A stretch of 64,000 nt of DNA from an uncultured Eubacteriales bacterium (GTDB taxonomy: Bacteria > Bacillota > Clostridia > Oscillospirales > Oscillospiraceae). The notes below the pieces were generated by a model. It ran no database searches and was not told the origin of the DNA. It worked only from the letters and a program-made list of their open reading frames with translations. Location: assembly GCA_900546255.1 (NCBI GenBank), contig URCB01000007.1, forward strand, positions 1 through 64,000. The letters are read 5' to 3'. Positions 41,044-48,093 of this stretch are shown here, piece after piece; within the stretch, counting starts at the first letter, position 1; each line of letters opens with the position of its first letter. The translations under genes and the position numbers were made by a program.

Positions 41044-41073
41044 GGACCCCGTTTTTCTCCCCCGCCCTCCGTA
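41044..41073 (+). promoter_or_regulatory. Candidate SigI promoter, copy 1 before the lipoprotein operon
   Basis: GGACCCC (41044-41050), 19 bases, CGTA (41070-41073), then TTC. It matches the element before sigI in spacing and key bases. Confidence 0.65.
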
Positions 41074-41149
41074 TTCTTCTGGTGTAACCCAAACCGGGGC
41101 AGAGACAAAATCCCCCGGGTAGAGAAAAAAACGGAAAAAAATTCTCCCT

Positions 41150-41179
41150 GGACCCCGGTTTTCCCTCGCTTCTTCCGTA
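41150..41179 (+). promoter_or_regulatory. Candidate SigI promoter, copy 2 before the lipoprotein operon
   Basis: GGACCCC (41150-41156), 19 bases, CGTA (41176-41179), then CTC. The flanks of copies 1 and 2 are also alike (TTCTC upstream, TTTTC-rich spacer), suggesting a local duplication of about 106 bases that was retained. Confidence 0.65.
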
Positions 41180-41244
41180 CTCTACCCACAGAAACCCATC
41201 CAAGGGGAACCAATCCCCCGACAAAAAAAGAGGAGATGAATGGT

Positions 41245-42300
41245 ATGAAAAAGAAGTTCTATGCAAAGGTGTTCTCCCTGGCCGCGATGGCCGCCCTCTC
41301 CCTTGCGCTGCTCACCGGGTGTGGGAGCACCCCCTCCGAGGAAACCGCCACGGCCGGGCTTTCGGGCGCTGGCCAAACCCAAGCCGCTGGCACCTTACTG
41401 CTCAGTGTCAACCCTGAGATTGAAGTCACCTATGACGACCAGGGAAACGTCACCGCCCTCACCGGCGTGAATCAGGAAGGCAAGGACATCCTGGCCAGCT
41501 ACACCGGCTTTGAAGGCAAGCCCTGCAAAACCGTAGTCAGCGAGCTGGTGGCCGCGATCAACCAGGCTGGGTACTTCGATGTCACCATCGACGGCCACGA
41601 AAAGAACATCGTGCTCAAAGTGGCCCGGGGATCCCAGTACCCCAGCGACGACTTCCTGTCTGAACTCACCGCTGCCATCCAGGCCCTGGTGGCAGCCGAC
41701 AACATCGGCTCCCAGATGGTCCTGCTGGACGAGGATGACTACGACGACGCCTATGGCGACAAAGGGTATATCAACGCCCAGGCCGCCCAGAACATCCTCT
41801 CCGCCCAGCTGGGCCGGGATGACATCCAGTTCGTCGAAAAAGAGTACGACCTGGATGACGGCGATTACGAGGTCGAGTTTGTGCTGGATGGCGTAGAGTA
41901 TGAATATGAGGTCAATGCCGTCACTGGGAAAGTGACCGAAGTAGAGGTGGACGGTCAAAACGGCAGCACCGATTATGGCGCAGGGTCCGACGGTGTCACG
42001 GACTACGGCAACACTGATTACGGCGCAGGCTCCGACGGCGTCACCGACTATGGCAACACCGATTACGGCGCAGGCTCCGACGGTGTCACCGACTATGGCA
42101 ACACCGACTACGGCGCAGGCTCTGACGGCGTCACCGATTACAACACCGGCAGCGGTGGTGCAACCAACACCGGCGGCGCTTCCACCTCCACCGGCGGCAA
42201 CTCCGGCTATGGCAACTCCAGCTACGGGGGGAACTCCGGTTACAACAACTCCGGCTACAGCGGAAACTCCGGTTACGGCAACTCCGGCTATGATGACTAA
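41245..42300 (+). CDS. Lipoprotein with RsgI-like ectodomain, PepSY-like domain and repetitive tail
   Basis: A 351-residue secreted lipoprotein. The signal peptide ends in the lipobox LLTGC (about residue 26). Residues 45-145 repeat the RsgI extracytoplasmic domain: LLLSVNPEIEVTYDDQGNVT and GVNQEGKDILASY parallel INPDVTLTLSENDRVVGLAG and GNQDGWDLIEGY of RsgI, including the Asn-Pro pair. Residues 170-235 look like a PepSY-type domain (INAQAAQNILSAQLG, YEYEVNAVTGKVTEVEVD). The tail has four 15-residue repeats (DYGAGSDGVTDYGNT) and then NSGYGN-type units. The start at 41245 gives AGAGGAG at 9 bases; an ATG at 41236 is too close to it. It heads an operon with VTC, DUF4956 and CotH genes. Confidence 0.85.
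   Translation: MKKKFYAKVFSLAAMAALSLALLTGCGSTPSEETATAGLSGAGQTQAAGTLLLSVNPEIEVTYDDQGNVTALTGVNQEGKDILASYTGFEGKPCKTVVSELVAAINQAGYFDVTIDGHEKNIVLKVARGSQYPSDDFLSELTAAIQALVAADNIGSQMVLLDEDDYDDAYGDKGYINAQAAQNILSAQLGRDDIQFVEKEYDLDDGDYEVEFVLDGVEYEYEVNAVTGKVTEVEVDGQNGSTDYGAGSDGVTDYGNTDYGAGSDGVTDYGNTDYGAGSDGVTDYGNTDYGAGSDGVTDYNTGSGGATNTGGASTSTGGNSGYGNSSYGGNSGYNNSGYSGNSGYGNSGYDD
41971..42141 (+). repeat. Coding tandem repeat, 45-bp unit, about 3.8 copies
   Basis: Units begin at 41971, 42016, 42061 and 42106. Each encodes DYGAGSDGVTDYGNT, with mostly silent third-position differences between copies; the fourth copy diverges at its end. Such repeats can change copy number by slippage. Confidence 0.9.
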
Positions 42301-42985
42301 CCCTCCCACGGTCTCGTTCCGCCATGAGGATAAGCACCAGATCCACCCCCGGGAGGATCTGGTGCTTGCCAAACGGCTGCGCCTGCTGCTCCCCCACGAC
42401 CCCTATGCGGGGGCCGACGGATCCTACCGGGTGACCAGCCTGTATTTTGACACCCCCTACGACAAAGCGCTGCGGGAAAAGCGAGATGGGGTAGACCGGC
42501 GGGAGAAGTTCCGCCTTCGATACTACGGCACCGACACCGGTTTTCTCCGTCTGGAGAAGAAGTGCAAGGTCCACGGCCTGTGCTCCAAACGCAGTGCCCG
42601 GGTCACCCCAGAACAGGTCCAGTCCCTTCTGGCAGGGGATTACGCCTTTCTCCTTCGAAGCGACCATGCCCTGCTGCGGGAGCTGTACAGCAAGCTCCAG
42701 GGACAGTGCCTGCGGCCGAAAACGGTGGTGTGCTACGACCGGGAGGCCTTCTTCTACCCGCCGGGCAATGTGCGCATCACCTTGGACCGAAACGTCCGTT
42801 CCGGCCTGGGCAGTTTGGATTTCCTCAACCCCCAGGCCCGCTATGTCCCTGTGATGGAGGGGCTCACCGTGCTGGAAGTGAAGTACGATGCCTTCCTGCC
42901 GGAACTCATCCGCATGGCTGTGCAAGTCCCCAACCGCCGGGCAGCAGCCTGCTCCAAATACGCTCTCTGCCGCCGCTACGACTGA
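42290..42985 (+). CDS. VTC-domain protein (polyphosphate polymerase domain)
   Basis: A 231-residue tunnel-fold protein of the VTC4-like/CYTH superfamily. Basic and acidic residues along the barrel are seen in RHEDKHQI, YFDTPYDKALREK, KFRLRYYG, LRLEKKCK, RPKTVVCYDREAF, VRITLDRN and VLEVKYDAF. Such domains make polyphosphate from ATP in yeast; bacterial members beside DUF4956 and CotH are widespread but poorly studied. The start (ATG at 42290 or 42293) lies inside the last codons of the lipoprotein gene, so translation is coupled. Confidence 0.9.
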   Translation: MMTNPPTVSFRHEDKHQIHPREDLVLAKRLRLLLPHDPYAGADGSYRVTSLYFDTPYDKALREKRDGVDRREKFRLRYYGTDTGFLRLEKKCKVHGLCSKRSARVTPEQVQSLLAGDYAFLLRSDHALLRELYSKLQGQCLRPKTVVCYDREAFFYPPGNVRITLDRNVRSGLGSLDFLNPQARYVPVMEGLTVLEVKYDAFLPELIRMAVQVPNRRAAACSKYALCRRYD

Positions 42986-43024
42986 CAGGGAGCGCCTAAG
43001 TCAGAGAGAAAAGGAGCGCTTGGT

Positions 43025-43696
43025 ATGACCTTTCAGGATATCTTTCAGTCCAGCTTTCTGTCCCGGGTGAGCAGTGTCTCTCCCCTGGACATGGGCCTGG
43101 CTTTGGGGCTGGCCTTCCTGCTGGGCCTGTTCATCTTTTTGATCTATAAGAAGAGCTACAGCGGCGTGATGTACTCCCCCAGCTTCGGGGTAACCCTCAT
43201 CGCCCTGGCGCTGATCACCACCCTGCTGATCCTGGCGGTGTCCAGCAACGTGGTGCTCTCCCTGGGCATGGTGGGCGCCCTGTCCATCGTCCGGTTCCGC
43301 ACCGCCATTAAGGAACCCATGGACATCGCCTTCCTCTTCTGGTCCATCGCCGTGGGCATTGTGCTGGCTGCCGGCCTTCTCTTCCTGGCGGTGTTGGGCA
43401 GCGCCTTTGTGGGCCTGGTGCTGTGGTGGTTTGCCCGGCGGCGGGGCGGCGAGAGCCCCTATATCCTCGTCCTCCACTGTGCAGACGCCCAAACCGAGGA
43501 CGCCGCCAAGGCATTGGTGGACAGCGCAGTGAAGAAGTGGAACCTGAAGAGCAAAAGCGTCACCCCCGGGCAGATCGAGCTCAACTATGAGGTCCGTCTC
43601 CGGGCCGGGGATGCGGCCTTCGTCAATACCCTGGGAGAACTGGACGGGGTGACCAATGTGGTGCTTGTCTCCTACAACGGGGACTATATGGGGTGA
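43025..43696 (+). CDS. DUF4956 membrane protein
   Basis: A 223-residue protein with four membrane helices (residues about 20-42, 50-75, 76-95 and 103-130), followed by a soluble C-terminal domain of about 85 residues with a ferredoxin-like strand pattern (YILVLHCADAQTEDAAKALV). Between helices lies the family signature SLGMVGALSIVRFRTAIKEP. Such proteins co-occur with VTC-domain proteins and may anchor them or export their product; that link is inference from gene neighbourhoods I remember. It ends 4 bases before the CotH start. Confidence 0.88.
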   Translation: MTFQDIFQSSFLSRVSSVSPLDMGLALGLAFLLGLFIFLIYKKSYSGVMYSPSFGVTLIALALITTLLILAVSSNVVLSLGMVGALSIVRFRTAIKEPMDIAFLFWSIAVGIVLAAGLLFLAVLGSAFVGLVLWWFARRRGGESPYILVLHCADAQTEDAAKALVDSAVKKWNLKSKSVTPGQIELNYEVRLRAGDAAFVNTLGELDGVTNVVLVSYNGDYMG

Positions 43697-43700
43697 GCCA

Positions 43701-45146
43701 ATGATCGGGCACAGACGCATTGACGCCATCTGCCTGGGGGCCCTGGCTCTGGCCGTGGGCATCGTCCTGGTGTTTTCCCAGGGAGAGCGGCTGGGCATTC
43801 AGCCGGCCCATGCCACGCCCGGCTATGTCTCCCGCCTCTTCGACGACCGGCGGGTCCACCAGATCGACCTGCAGGTGGAGGACTGGGCCGCCTTCGTGGA
43901 GCACGCCCCGGAGGAGGAATACCTCCCCTGCACCGTGGTCATCGACGGGGAGGAATTCCGTCAGGTGGGGCTGCGGGCCAAGGGGAACAACTCCCTCTCC
44001 CTCACAGAGGAGTACGGCCTGAGCCGGTACAGCTTGAAGCTGGAGTTCGACCATTTCCTAGACGGCGGAACCTACCACGGCCTGGACAAGTTTTCCCTGG
44101 ACGCCTCTTTCCAAGACAACAGTTACCTGAAAACCTACCTGGCCTACGATATGATGGATGCCATGGGGGTGCCCGTCCCCCTGTGCGCCTACGCCTGGGT
44201 CACGGTCAATGGGACGCCATGGGGGCTCTTCCTAGCGGTGGAGGAGCCGGAGGAGGCCTTCGCCCAGCGGGTCTATGGCTTGGAGTACGGCCAGCTCTAC
44301 CAACCGGACTACCGCTCCCTGGAGGAGGAGAATGCCGATGTGGCCCTCCAGTACCTTGGGGAGGACCCGGAAAACTACGACAACATCTTCCGCAATGCCA
44401 AGTTTGACTACACTGCCACCGACCAGCAGCGGCTGATCGGCGCCCTAAAGACCTTGGACAGCGGAGAAAACCTGTCCTCCGCCGTCCAGGTGGACCAGGC
44501 GCTGCGGTACTTTGTGGTCCAGGTGTTCGTCATGAATTGGGACAGTTACGTGGGGCACACCGGGCACAACTATTTTCTCTATGAGGAGGACGGCCTTCTC
44601 TCCATCCTTCCCTGGGACTATAATTTGGCCTTCGGAACCTACTCCCTGGGGATGACCCACCCTATCACAGACCCCAACGTGCTGGTAAACTATCCCATCT
44701 ACACCCCTGCGCCTGGCGATATCATGGTCTCCCGCCCCCTGTACCACAACCTGATGCAAAACGACAGCTATTTTGCGCAGTATCAAGCCTACTTTGCCCA
44801 GTTTCTCACTGATTACCTGGACAGCGGCCGCTGCGAAGCCCTGATCCGGGAAACCCAGGAAACCATCGCCCCCTATGTCCAGCAGGACCCCACCGCCTTT
44901 TGCTCCTATGCCGACCATGTCACCGCGGTGGACACCCTCCTGACCCTCTGCCAGCTCCGGGCGGAAAGTGCCCGAGGACAGCTGGAGGGGCGGTACCCCG
45001 CCACCCTGGCCCAGAGGGAGGATACCACCACCGCAGGGGTGGATGCCTCGCAAGTCGATCTGTATGCCCTGGGAGATTTTGCAGACTTAGAGGAAGCCCG
45101 CCCCCGGCAAGACAGCGCCCTGGAAATGGTCACGCAGCGCACCTAA
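43701..45146 (+). CDS. CotH-family secretory protein kinase
   Basis: A 481-residue extracytoplasmic kinase of the CotH family with one N-terminal membrane anchor (LGALALAVGIVLVF). Family motifs are visible: VGLRAKGNNSLSL, YSLKLEFDHFLDGGTYHGLD, the lysine/arginine region LAYDMMDAMGVPV, the catalytic-type NWDSYVGHTGHNYFLYEEDG and LSILPWDYNLAFGTY with the metal-binding aspartate. In B. subtilis CotH phosphorylates Ser in repetitive coat proteins. Here the Ser-rich tails of RsgI and of the neighbouring lipoprotein are possible substrates, which is inference. Confidence 0.92.
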   Translation: MIGHRRIDAICLGALALAVGIVLVFSQGERLGIQPAHATPGYVSRLFDDRRVHQIDLQVEDWAAFVEHAPEEEYLPCTVVIDGEEFRQVGLRAKGNNSLSLTEEYGLSRYSLKLEFDHFLDGGTYHGLDKFSLDASFQDNSYLKTYLAYDMMDAMGVPVPLCAYAWVTVNGTPWGLFLAVEEPEEAFAQRVYGLEYGQLYQPDYRSLEEENADVALQYLGEDPENYDNIFRNAKFDYTATDQQRLIGALKTLDSGENLSSAVQVDQALRYFVVQVFVMNWDSYVGHTGHNYFLYEEDGLLSILPWDYNLAFGTYSLGMTHPITDPNVLVNYPIYTPAPGDIMVSRPLYHNLMQNDSYFAQYQAYFAQFLTDYLDSGRCEALIRETQETIAPYVQQDPTAFCSYADHVTAVDTLLTLCQLRAESARGQLEGRYPATLAQREDTTTAGVDASQVDLYALGDFADLEEARPRQDSALEMVTQRT

Positions 45147-45168
45147 CGGCACCCTTCCCTTCTCTGTG

Positions 45169-45204
45169 AACGGCCGCCACACCAGAGGTGTGGCGGCCGT
45201 TTTT
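45169..45204 (+). terminator. Terminator after the CotH operon
   Basis: AACGGCCGCCACACC pairs with GTGTGGCGGCCGTT, followed by a T-run. Confidence 0.9.
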
Positions 45205-45226
45205 CCCCTTGTCCTAGGGCCCTGCC

Positions 45227-45256
45227 TTGACCGGGCAGGGCAAAGTATATTATAAT
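45227..45256 (+). promoter_or_regulatory. Promoter of the RNA methyltransferase operon
   Basis: TTGACC (45227-45232) and TATAAT (45251-45256) are 18 bases apart, 39 bases before the start at 45296. Confidence 0.8.
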
Positions 45257-45295
45257 CCAAGTATTCTATCATTCTCTCCATGGGAGGCACCCGCC

Positions 45296-46123
45296 ATGGC
45301 CCACATCATTCCCATCACCGACGCCAACGACCCCCGGCTGGACGTGTTCGCCCGGCTCACCGAGGCCCAGCTGCGCAACAAGCTGGAACCGGAAAAGGGG
45401 GTCTTCATTGCCGAAAGCCCCAAAGTCATTGCCCTGGCCCTGGACGCCGGCTACACGCCCCTGGCCCTGCTGATGGAGGAGCGCCAGCTGGAGGGCCCCG
45501 CCCGGGAGCTTCTCCCCCGCTGCGAACCGGCCCCGGTCTACACAGGCGCCCGGGACGTGCTGGCTTCCCTCACAGGCTATGCCCTCACCCGGGGGGTGTT
45601 GTGCGCCTTTCGCCGGCCGGCCCTGCCTACGGTGGAGGACGTATGCGCCGGCGCCCGGCGGGTGGCGGTGCTGGAAGGCATCGTAGACACCACCAACGTG
45701 GGTGCCATCTTCCGCTCGGCAGCCGCCCTCCATGTGGATGGGGTCCTCCTCTCCCCCACCTGCTGTGACCCCTTCAACCGCCGGGCCGTGCGGGTGAGCA
45801 TGGGGACGGTCTTTCAAGTCCCCTGGACCTACCTGGAAACCCAGGCCAGCCACTGGCCCCAGGCTGGGCTGGACCGGCTCCACCCCCTGGGCTTTCACAC
45901 CGTGGCCATGGCCCTCAGCGACCAGGCCCGGTCCATCGACGACCCCCAGCTGCTCACCTGGGAGAAGCTGGCCATCCTCCTGGGCACCGAGGGGGACGGT
46001 CTGGCCCATGCCACCATCGCCCACTGTGACGACACCGCCTGCATCCCCATGTCCCACGGGGTGGACTCCCTGAACGTGGCCGCAGCCAGTGCCGTGGCCT
46101 TCTGGCAGCTGCGGCCCCGATGA
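45296..46123 (+). CDS. SpoU/TrmH-family RNA methyltransferase
   Basis: A 275-residue knotted SPOUT methyltransferase. An N-terminal substrate domain (VFIAESPKVIALALDAGYTP) precedes the catalytic part with motif 1 VDTTNVGAIFRSAAAL, motif 2 AILLGTEGDGL and motif 3 IPMSHGVDSLNVAAAS. It most likely 2'-O-methylates rRNA or tRNA. GGGAGG precedes the ATG. It begins a run of four closely spaced genes ending with a deformylase. Confidence 0.94.
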   Translation: MAHIIPITDANDPRLDVFARLTEAQLRNKLEPEKGVFIAESPKVIALALDAGYTPLALLMEERQLEGPARELLPRCEPAPVYTGARDVLASLTGYALTRGVLCAFRRPALPTVEDVCAGARRVAVLEGIVDTTNVGAIFRSAAALHVDGVLLSPTCCDPFNRRAVRVSMGTVFQVPWTYLETQASHWPQAGLDRLHPLGFHTVAMALSDQARSIDDPQLLTWEKLAILLGTEGDGLAHATIAHCDDTACIPMSHGVDSLNVAAASAVAFWQLRPR

Positions 46124-46146
46124 TGCCCCGGAAAGGAGGCCCTTTT

Positions 46147-46533
46147 ATGGATGAGACCCAAACCCTGGCCCTTTTGGCCTTCTTTGACGGCCGCCCGGAG
46201 GAGGCTGCCCTGGCCCGTGCCCTGCTGGGGGGCATCCTCTTGGCCCTGCCGGAAACTCAGGTGCAGGTGCAAAAGACCCAGATCACCTTGAAGCACCGCC
46301 ACGTCTTTGCCGCCCTCTCCCTCCCCCGGCGCAGCCGGGACCGGAAGGACCACAAGCTCACCCTTACCCTGGGGTTGGCCCATCGGCTGGACTCCCCCCG
46401 GGTGGACATCGCCACCGAACCTTACCCCGGCCGCTGGACCCACCACCTCCTCGTCTCCACCCCAGAGGATCTGGACGGCCAGCTCCTGGCTTGGCTGCAG
46501 GAAGCCTATGCCTTTGCCCAATCCAAACGATGA
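46147..46533 (+). CDS. DUF5655 domain protein
   Basis: A 128-residue soluble protein with the DUF5655 pattern: QVQVQKTQITLKHRHVFAAL, then KLTLTLGLAHRLDSPRV and RWTHHLLVSTPEDLDGQLLA. The fold resembles a small DNA-interaction or thioesterase-like domain in annotation databases, but its role is unknown. AAAGGAGG lies before the ATG at 46147. Confidence 0.8.
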   Translation: MDETQTLALLAFFDGRPEEAALARALLGGILLALPETQVQVQKTQITLKHRHVFAALSLPRRSRDRKDHKLTLTLGLAHRLDSPRVDIATEPYPGRWTHHLLVSTPEDLDGQLLAWLQEAYAFAQSKR

Positions 46534-46549
46534 CCAAAGGAGGCATACC

Positions 46550-47218
46550 ATGATCCCATTGGATGCTTTGCTGACCGAAGCCCTCCCCTTCTGGGAGGGC
46601 CTCTCCCCCCAGGAGCAGCAGCTGCTCCTGGACACCGCCGTCCCCTCTACCATTCCCAAGGGAACCATCACCCACCGGGCCGACCAGGACTGTAAGGGGA
46701 TCATGCTGGTCCTCGCCGGCCAGCTCCGGGCCTACCTTCTCTCGGAGGAGGGGCGGGAGGTCACCCTCTACCGGGTGCAGGGGGGCGACACTTGCGTCAT
46801 GTCCTCCTCCTGCCTGATGGACGCCATCGTCTTTGACGTGCTCATCCAGGCCATGGAGGACACCCAGGTGGTCACCCTGCCTGTGACCGCCCTGTCCGCC
46901 CTCTCCCAGCGACACCCGGAGGTGGAGCTCTTCCTCTACAAGACCGCCAGCGAGCGCTTCTCCGACATCATGTGGACCATGCAGCAAATCCTGTTCATGG
47001 GGATGGACCGGCGGGCCGCCATCTTCCTCTGGGATGAGTACACCCGTCAGGGGCCCGTTCTCTCCATGACCCATGAGGAAATGGCCCGGTACATCGGCAG
47101 CGCCCGGGAAGTGGTCACTAAGGTGCTGAAATACTTCGCCCAGGAGGGGATCGTCTCCCTCCGCCGGGGGAAGATCACCATTCTGGACAAGGAAAAACTC
47201 CGCCAGTTGGCGGGGTAA
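46550..47218 (+). CDS. Crp/Fnr-family transcriptional regulator
   Basis: A 222-residue regulator. The cyclic-nucleotide-binding fold spans 20-130 (KGTITHRADQDCKGIMLVLA, GQLRAYLLSEEGREVTLYRV, GDTCVMSSSCL). The winged helix spans 145-215 (LSMTHEEMARYIGSAREVVT, KVLKYFAQEGIVSLRRGKIT). Cysteines at CVMSSSC resemble those of redox-sensing CRP relatives but do not match the Fnr cluster. It belongs to the group found in anaerobes next to redox genes. AAAGGAGG is well placed. Confidence 0.93.
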   Translation: MIPLDALLTEALPFWEGLSPQEQQLLLDTAVPSTIPKGTITHRADQDCKGIMLVLAGQLRAYLLSEEGREVTLYRVQGGDTCVMSSSCLMDAIVFDVLIQAMEDTQVVTLPVTALSALSQRHPEVELFLYKTASERFSDIMWTMQQILFMGMDRRAAIFLWDEYTRQGPVLSMTHEEMARYIGSAREVVTKVLKYFAQEGIVSLRRGKITILDKEKLRQLAG

Positions 47219-47235
47219 GGCAAGGAGGCATCCCC

Positions 47236-47646
47236 ATGGTACGACCCATTATGAAAGACCCCATTTTTCTGGCCCAACCCTCTGCCCCGGCTACGGCAGA
47301 GGACCTGCCGGTGGGGCAAGATCTCTTGGACACTTTGGCAGCCCATGCCGACGGGTGCGTGGGCATGGCGGCCAACATGATCGGCGTGTCCAAGCGAATC
47401 ATCGTGTTCCTCAATGAGGGCGGCCCTTCCCTCATGTTCAATCCCAAGATTCTGAAGCGTTCGGGCCCCTATCACACGGAGGAGGGCTGCCTCTCCCTCC
47501 CCGGCCGGCGGGAGACCAAGCGGTACCGCTCCATCAAAGTGGAGTATCAGAACGAGGCCTTCCAGACCCGGTGGAAAACCTTCACCGGCTTTCCCGCCCA
47601 GATCATCCAGCACGAGATTGACCACTGCGACGGGATTTTGATTTGA
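47236..47646 (+). CDS. def: Peptide deformylase-like protein
   Basis: A 136-residue metalloenzyme that removes the formyl group from nascent proteins. Motif 1 is altered (GCVGMAANMIGVSKR in place of GxGLAAxQ, with Asn for Gln). Motif 2 EEGCLSLPG supplies the metal-binding cysteine, and motif 3 QHEIDHCDGILI supplies HEIDH. This short, altered form is common as a second deformylase in Clostridia. Whether it deformylates general substrates is uncertain. CAAGGAGG precedes the ATG. Confidence 0.9.
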   Translation: MVRPIMKDPIFLAQPSAPATAEDLPVGQDLLDTLAAHADGCVGMAANMIGVSKRIIVFLNEGGPSLMFNPKILKRSGPYHTEEGCLSLPGRRETKRYRSIKVEYQNEAFQTRWKTFTGFPAQIIQHEIDHCDGILI

Positions 47647-47727
47647 CCCGGAGCCTGCCCCTACCATCTGCTCCATGGTCTCTGGAACTTTGTCCTATGA
47701 TCTCAGAAATTCGGAACCAAACACCGC

Positions 47728-47771
47728 AACAGCAAAGCCGGGCATCCGCTGGATGCCCGGCTTTGCTGTTT
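47728..47771 (+). terminator. Terminator after the deformylase gene
   Basis: Bases 47728-47747 (AACAGCAAAGCCGGGCATCC) pair perfectly with 47751-47770 around GCT, a 20-bp stem. Only a short T-run follows. Bases 47772-48093 contain no gene I can support. Confidence 0.85.
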
Positions 47772-48093
47772 GTCAGGGGAAATCAAAAAGAGGAGCATGA
47801 AAAAGAAGGAAGCGACGGCACCTTGGCCGTGCAGCGTTGTTTCATCAAGGACGTGATCCCAACCCCGGCCAGCCGCCCTTTACAGGTACGGGACAGGCGG
47901 GACCTCGTCCTGATTGGGGATCCCCGGCTGGACCTGGAACTCCAGTTGCTGGGCGTCTGCCCGACGGCCTAGGCCGTTTTCCTGGCCTGGATCCCCAAAT
48001 GGTTTGGCGCGGTTGCCCTGCCTTCCACAGGCCATCCCGTCCAACTGTCTTGTAGTATACCATCGGGGTGTTACGAAAACCACCAAGGTTTCT

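Noticed and set aside
41971..42141. Regular repeats resembling a CRISPR array
   Set aside because: The units are directly adjacent without unique spacers and encode a protein repeat.
41975..42289. Long open frame through the tandem repeats in the frame of the VTC gene
   Set aside because: It is a by-product of the 45-bp repeats in another frame. Its composition (runs of Thr, Ala and Pro) fits no protein and the lipoprotein frame is clearly coding.
47797..47856. Short frame MKKKEATAPWPCSVVSSRT with AGAGGAG before it
   Set aside because: The spacing of one base between ribosome site and ATG is too short and the peptide has no recognisable feature.
47643..47972. Frame of 109 codons after the deformylase gene
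   Set aside because: It reads through a 20-bp-stem terminator and has no ribosome site or family resemblance.
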